Shown: positions 6,180-9,049 of the stretch, in pieces
Layout: every line of letters starts with the position of its first letter
Numbering within the stretch: position 1 is the first letter of the stretch
Assembly: GCA_012519365.1 (NCBI GenBank)
Contig: JAAYQH010000368.1
Coordinates: 1-9,049 of the forward strand
DNA from: Planctomycetota bacterium
GTDB lineage: Bacteria > Planctomycetota > Phycisphaerae > Sedimentisphaerales > Anaerohalosphaeraceae
Length of the DNA stretch: 9,049 nucleotides
Direction: 5' to 3'
Position numbers and translations under genes: made by a program
The notes under the pieces: model-generated
What the model was told of the DNA's origin: nothing
The model's database searches: none
Seen by the model: the letters and a program-made list of their open reading frames with translations, nothing else

Positions 6180-7853
6180 ATGAAAAGACGGTATCTGCAA
6201 TGGGGGAGACAGGTTTTTGCGCGATTTCGGCGTAAGCCGCTTTCGCTGGCGGAGAAATGCCGTCTGCAATTTGGTGCGGCGGTCCTGTTTAGCCTGATTC
6301 TGGCATTGTTGATTCCGTATCTGTGGATGAGCAAACTCTTGGAAAAGGCAGCGTTGGACGCAGGCAGGGCGGTCGCCGAGACGGTCTTCGAACGCCATTT
6401 CAAATTGGAACCGCCGCCTGAGGCGGAGTTGCCGCGGTTGACTCCCACGGGCCAGGTGCGTGAGGCGGATGACCAGATTGTGGTATGGTATCGCACCGGC
6501 ACCGAGGGGCAGGACATAGACACGTTTTTGACCGATTCGCAAAAGGAAAAAATCGAGTGGCTCCGCTCCGGCAGCCGGGTCGGGGAAATCGGCTGGATTG
6601 AACACTTGTCGAACCGGGGTGCCCAGAATTACTATGTGCGACGGGTGCTGGCCGATGAGAACTGTCTTCGCTGTCATTTTCCGCAAGGCACGGCGCCGGC
6701 GTTTAATCTGAATCAGGAAATCGGGATTTTGGCTGTACAGACCCCCACTCACGAACTGGAACGAACGCTGTTTTTGAATCGGTTATGGATTGTGGTGGCC
6801 GGTTTGCTGGCAGGGATGGGGGCGATGGTGGCGTTTTACACCATTATCCAGCGGGTCATCCTGCGGCCGATTCGTCAGCTTCGAGCATTGGTCAACAACG
6901 TGGCCGAGGGCAATTATGAGATTCGCAGTTCCATTCGCTCCGGCGATGAATTTGAAAATCTTTCGGACGCCTTTAACCATATGCTCGACAACCTGATGGA
7001 ATCGCAGCACAAACTTGAGCGTGCCAACGAACAATTGGATCAGAAAATCGCCCAGCTGTCGCAAAAGAATATCGAATTGTACAAGGCCAATAAACTCAAG
7101 AGCGAGTTTTTGGCCAATATGTCGCATGAATTTCGGACCCCGCTGAATGCCATTCTGGGATTTGCTGAGCTGTTGCGTGAAAAACCGGATGCCGAGGCCG
7201 AAAAAACACGCCGCTGGGCGGAAAACATTATTTCCAGCGGGCGGTCGCTTTTGAGTATGATCAATGACCTGCTCGACTTGGCAAAGGCCGAAGCGGGCAA
7301 GGTGGAACTGCGTGTTGAAAAGACCGGCATCCAGCAATTATTGGAGGGCCTGCAGGCGTTCTTTTCGCCTTTGACCGAGCAAAAACGGATCAAAGTCCGT
7401 CTTCAGATCGCAGACGAAATCCCCCTGATTCAAACGGATGCGGGAAAAGTGCAGCAAATTCTCTATAATTTGCTCAGCAATGCGATAAAGTTTACGCCGG
7501 AAAACGGGCGCATTGTCATCAAAGCGGTCATGCTGGATGATGTAACGGTGCGGATTTCTGTTTCGGACACCGGGCCGGGCATCTCGCCGGAAGATCAGGC
7601 AAAGATCTTTGAAAAATTCCTTCAATTGGATGGCTCCCTGACGCGCAAGGAACCCGGCACGGGATTGGGGCTGGCTATTTGCAAGCAACTTTCCGAACTG
7701 CTGGCTGCGTCCCTCAGTGTGGAAAGCACGCTTGGCGAAGGCTCGACATTCTATCTCGATTTGCCGGTTAATCTAAGCCGGGTTGCCAAGCAGAATCCTC
7801 TGCCCACAAATCCGGACAGACATCCGAATAATGAAGGCAATAGGTCCCAATAA
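6180..7853 (+). CDS. Membrane sensor histidine kinase with periplasmic c-type heme motif (Tll0287/DUF3365-like), HAMP and HisKA-HATPase
   Basis: The 557-residue protein runs: basic cytoplasmic start, TM1 (about 29-50), periplasmic sensor (51-200), TM2 (202-224), HAMP (about 222-276, with RPIRQL and the DEF triplet), coiled coil to 306, HisKA, and HATPase. The phosphorylated histidine is His316 in MSHEFRTPLNAILGF. The ATPase has the N-box (Asn430, Asn434), DTGPG (463-467), an F-box (FEKF) and GTGLGLA (493-499). The sensor ends with CLRCH (Cys162, Cys165, His166), a covalent heme-binding motif placed as in Tll0287-like (DUF3365) domains. It therefore probably senses redox state or a heme ligand outside the inner membrane. 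ATG 6180 was chosen because AAGGGA lies four bases upstream; in-frame TTG 6090 or ATG 6102 would add up to 30 unhelpful residues before TM1. No response regulator is adjacent. The last 27 residues lie wholly in an antisense overlap. Confidence 0.92.
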   Translation: MKRRYLQWGRQVFARFRRKPLSLAEKCRLQFGAAVLFSLILALLIPYLWMSKLLEKAALDAGRAVAETVFERHFKLEPPPEAELPRLTPTGQVREADDQIVVWYRTGTEGQDIDTFLTDSQKEKIEWLRSGSRVGEIGWIEHLSNRGAQNYYVRRVLADENCLRCHFPQGTAPAFNLNQEIGILAVQTPTHELERTLFLNRLWIVVAGLLAGMGAMVAFYTIIQRVILRPIRQLRALVNNVAEGNYEIRSSIRSGDEFENLSDAFNHMLDNLMESQHKLERANEQLDQKIAQLSQKNIELYKANKLKSEFLANMSHEFRTPLNAILGFAELLREKPDAEAEKTRRWAENIISSGRSLLSMINDLLDLAKAEAGKVELRVEKTGIQQLLEGLQAFFSPLTEQKRIKVRLQIADEIPLIQTDAGKVQQILYNLLSNAIKFTPENGRIVIKAVMLDDVTVRISVSDTGPGISPEDQAKIFEKFLQLDGSLTRKEPGTGLGLAICKQLSELLAASLSVESTLGEGSTFYLDLPVNLSRVAKQNPLPTNPDRHPNNEGNRSQ

Positions 7854-8724
7854 TCCGCATTGCAAAGAGAAACAACACTGCCCCGCCAAGACGCAAGGCA
7901 AGAGCTCCCGCGACAATGCGCATGTTGGCATCATCCTGCGGGGCAAATAAAGCCATCCCCAAAAAAACCACATAAAATGCAATCAGCGTAAACAGGGTTG
8001 TGAACATATACGGCCAAAACGTTTTCACAATCGCTTTGATGAGCAGATCATACCGAAAGATACGCCACCACGGTACTCCGAGGGCGAGAATCGCCAGATT
8101 GATCGGCCACAACAGAAGACAGATTCCCACAAGGACATAAAAGAACGCGCCGATATCGATGCCGAAAGATTCAAACCCTGCGCTGATCAACGACGCCGGA
8201 AGCAAAGCCAACAACAGTGATATCAAAAACAGGTAGCAAGATTTGATAACATTCCAGATAAACTCAAACCCTGAACCCATGTCAACCGACGGAAGCGAAT
8301 CACTGCCCATTTGTGTATCGAGAATGACTTGCAAACAGTACCACGAAAAACCGCCGAAGGTGATGAGGGTCACTGTCCACCCAATAAGCAGCGGCGGCCT
8401 AAACCCTGGAAGGGTAAAGGACATATCTTCATTGCCGAGAAAAAAATGAAATATCACCAGAGCCGCACAAAAAATCAGCCCCGTGCAACTGTCCCGATGG
8501 AAAAAGGCTTTAATCGATCCTTTCATCGCGTTGGCGTAAAACCCCGGCAGCGCCGGTGCCGGTTGAGGCTTGCACAGATGGGCCGGTTGGCCGCTTTCAG
8601 ATGGAATTACAAATCGTGCATCGCATGTCAGGCAGCGGGCGATGCGTCCTGCAAACTGGCTTTTGAACCCGCAAACGCGTCCGCATTGGGGGCAATCGCA
8701 TTGAATCGTCATATGTTCGTTCAT
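7768..8724 (-). CDS. Zinc-ribbon multi-pass membrane protein of unknown function
   Basis: I do not recognise a named family. From ATG 8724 the protein has 318 residues. It opens with a zinc ribbon: CPQC (Cys11, Cys14), then SQFAG, then CLTC (Cys31, Cys34) and FVIP. Planctomycetes often place this pattern at the start of membrane proteins. A proline-rich linker follows, then about six membrane segments (roughly 79-97, 112-134, 160-182, 192-214, 237-260 and 272-294). The part around 135-180, with LPSVDMGSGF before a helix, faintly recalls DUF4013. This start is chosen because the ATG overlaps the preceding gene's stop (ATGA), implying translational coupling; longer in-frame starts up to 8955 would run antisense-like through the neighbour's coding region. 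ATG 8712 is an alternative. The C-terminal half is paralogous to the upstream gene, and the 3' end overlaps the kinase gene by 86 bases. Confidence 0.82.
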   Translation of the reverse strand: MNEHMTIQCDCPQCGRVCGFKSQFAGRIARCLTCDARFVIPSESGQPAHLCKPQPAPALPGFYANAMKGSIKAFFHRDSCTGLIFCAALVIFHFFLGNEDMSFTLPGFRPPLLIGWTVTLITFGGFSWYCLQVILDTQMGSDSLPSVDMGSGFEFIWNVIKSCYLFLISLLLALLPASLISAGFESFGIDIGAFFYVLVGICLLLWPINLAILALGVPWWRIFRYDLLIKAIVKTFWPYMFTTLFTLIAFYVVFLGMALFAPQDDANMRIVAGALALRLGGAVLFLFAMRIIGTYCLHYSDVCPDLWAEDSAWQPGLD

Positions 8725-9049
8725 GGCATATAGCACCCGTAATGACGATAAAACAGGCCGCACGAGCGTGCCAGAATCAGTGTCAGCAGAGTCATCAGAA
8801 TGTGGCATACAGAAGTTTTGACAACGATTTGTTCCGGTGTGGTTTGTATGAACAATGTTGACTTCCAAAATAACGCCGCGATGGCCAGTGCCTGTACATA
8901 CAGCGCCAAGTGAGGCAGGAAGGTTTTTTTCGCGGCTCGCACAATCAGATTCCATCGCAGCGCAAGAAAAAAATCGCGAGAATAGGCGTAAATTGTCAGC
9001 GAAAGCGGCAGCACAAATAAACCGGCCGCGGCAGCAATTATTACCGGCC
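8721..9049 (-). CDS. Multi-pass membrane protein, paralog of the downstream gene; 5' end beyond the window
   Basis: The frame is open to the right edge, so the 5' end is missing; a GTG at 9014 is internal-looking because open frame with hydrophobic codons (VIIAAAAGLF) continues upstream of it. About 108 residues are visible. They hold the end of one membrane helix, an amphipathic basic segment (RWNLIVRAAKKTFLPH), two further helices and a short end RHYGCYMP. This matches, in order and spacing, the C-terminal half of the next gene (RYDLLIKAIVKTFWPY, two helices, LHYSDVCPD), pointing to tandem duplication. The stop TGA at 8723-8721 overlaps the next ATG in an ATGA, so the two genes are probably co-translated and their products may pair in the membrane. 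Function is unknown. Whether it also has an N-terminal zinc ribbon lies outside the window. Confidence 0.75.
   Translation of the reverse strand, partial: PVIIAAAAGLFVLPLSLTIYAYSRDFFLALRWNLIVRAAKKTFLPHLALYVQALAIAALFWKSTLFIQTTPEQIVVKTSVCHILMTLLTLILARSCGLFYRHYGCYMP

Noticed and set aside
8725..8955. 77-codon N-terminal extension of the zinc-ribbon membrane protein
   Set aside because: It would overlap the coding region of the upstream membrane-protein paralog on the same strand for over 200 bases and has no domain. The ATGA overlap at 8724-8721 gives a much better start.
1..9049. tRNA or rRNA genes, CRISPR arrays, insertion sequences, long repeats
   Set aside because: No cloverleaf, spaced direct repeats, transposase or terminal inverted repeats were seen on either strand; nearly all the DNA is explained by protein genes.

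Overview
The window carries a block of housekeeping genes and a sensor kinase on the + strand, flanked on both sides by - strand genes. The organism is probably a bacterium of the Planctomycetota, with Phycisphaerae-like lineages most plausible. This rests on three things. A short N-terminal zinc ribbon (CPxCG, then FAG, then CxxC, then VIP) is fused to a multi-pass membrane protein, an architecture common in that phylum. The glutamyl-tRNA synthetase has a long insertion just after its KLSKR signature. G+C content looks moderate by eye. No ribosomal RNA or other taxonomic marker is present, so the assignment is an inference.

Layout. Bases 1-730 (-) encode an ABC transporter ATPase that runs off the left edge and is broken by a one-base frameshift in a run of seven G. 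Bases 731-967 form a divergent intergenic region with a good sigma70-type promoter on each strand. Bases 968-6070 (+) hold four co-directional genes: gltX (glutamyl-tRNA synthetase), a PfkB-family sugar kinase, thpR (RNA 2',3'-cyclic phosphodiesterase) and aspS (aspartyl-tRNA synthetase). Gaps of 14, 67 and 99 bases suit an operon, possibly with extra promoters. A membrane histidine kinase with a periplasmic CxxCH (c-type heme) sensor follows at 6180-7853 (+), with no response regulator beside it. From the right, two - strand membrane-protein genes, paralogous in their C-terminal halves and joined by an ATGA stop/start overlap, converge on the kinase. The last one overlaps the kinase gene by 86 bases, tail to tail.

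How they fit together. gltX and aspS charge tRNA with the two acidic amino acids. The AspRS has a histidine at the position that marks non-discriminating enzymes, so this cell may make Asn-tRNA through Asp-tRNA(Asn) and an amidotransferase. ThpR acts on RNA 2',3'-cyclic phosphate ends, another RNA-related job. The kinase probably reads a redox or small-ligand signal through covalently bound heme. No mobile element, CRISPR array, tRNA or rRNA gene was seen.

The points most worth following up are an XRE-like helix-turn-helix segment inside GluRS after KLSKR, the C7 frameshift in the ABC ATPase, the 86-base antisense overlap that encodes the whole tail of the kinase, and the tandem membrane paralogs of which at least one carries a zinc ribbon.
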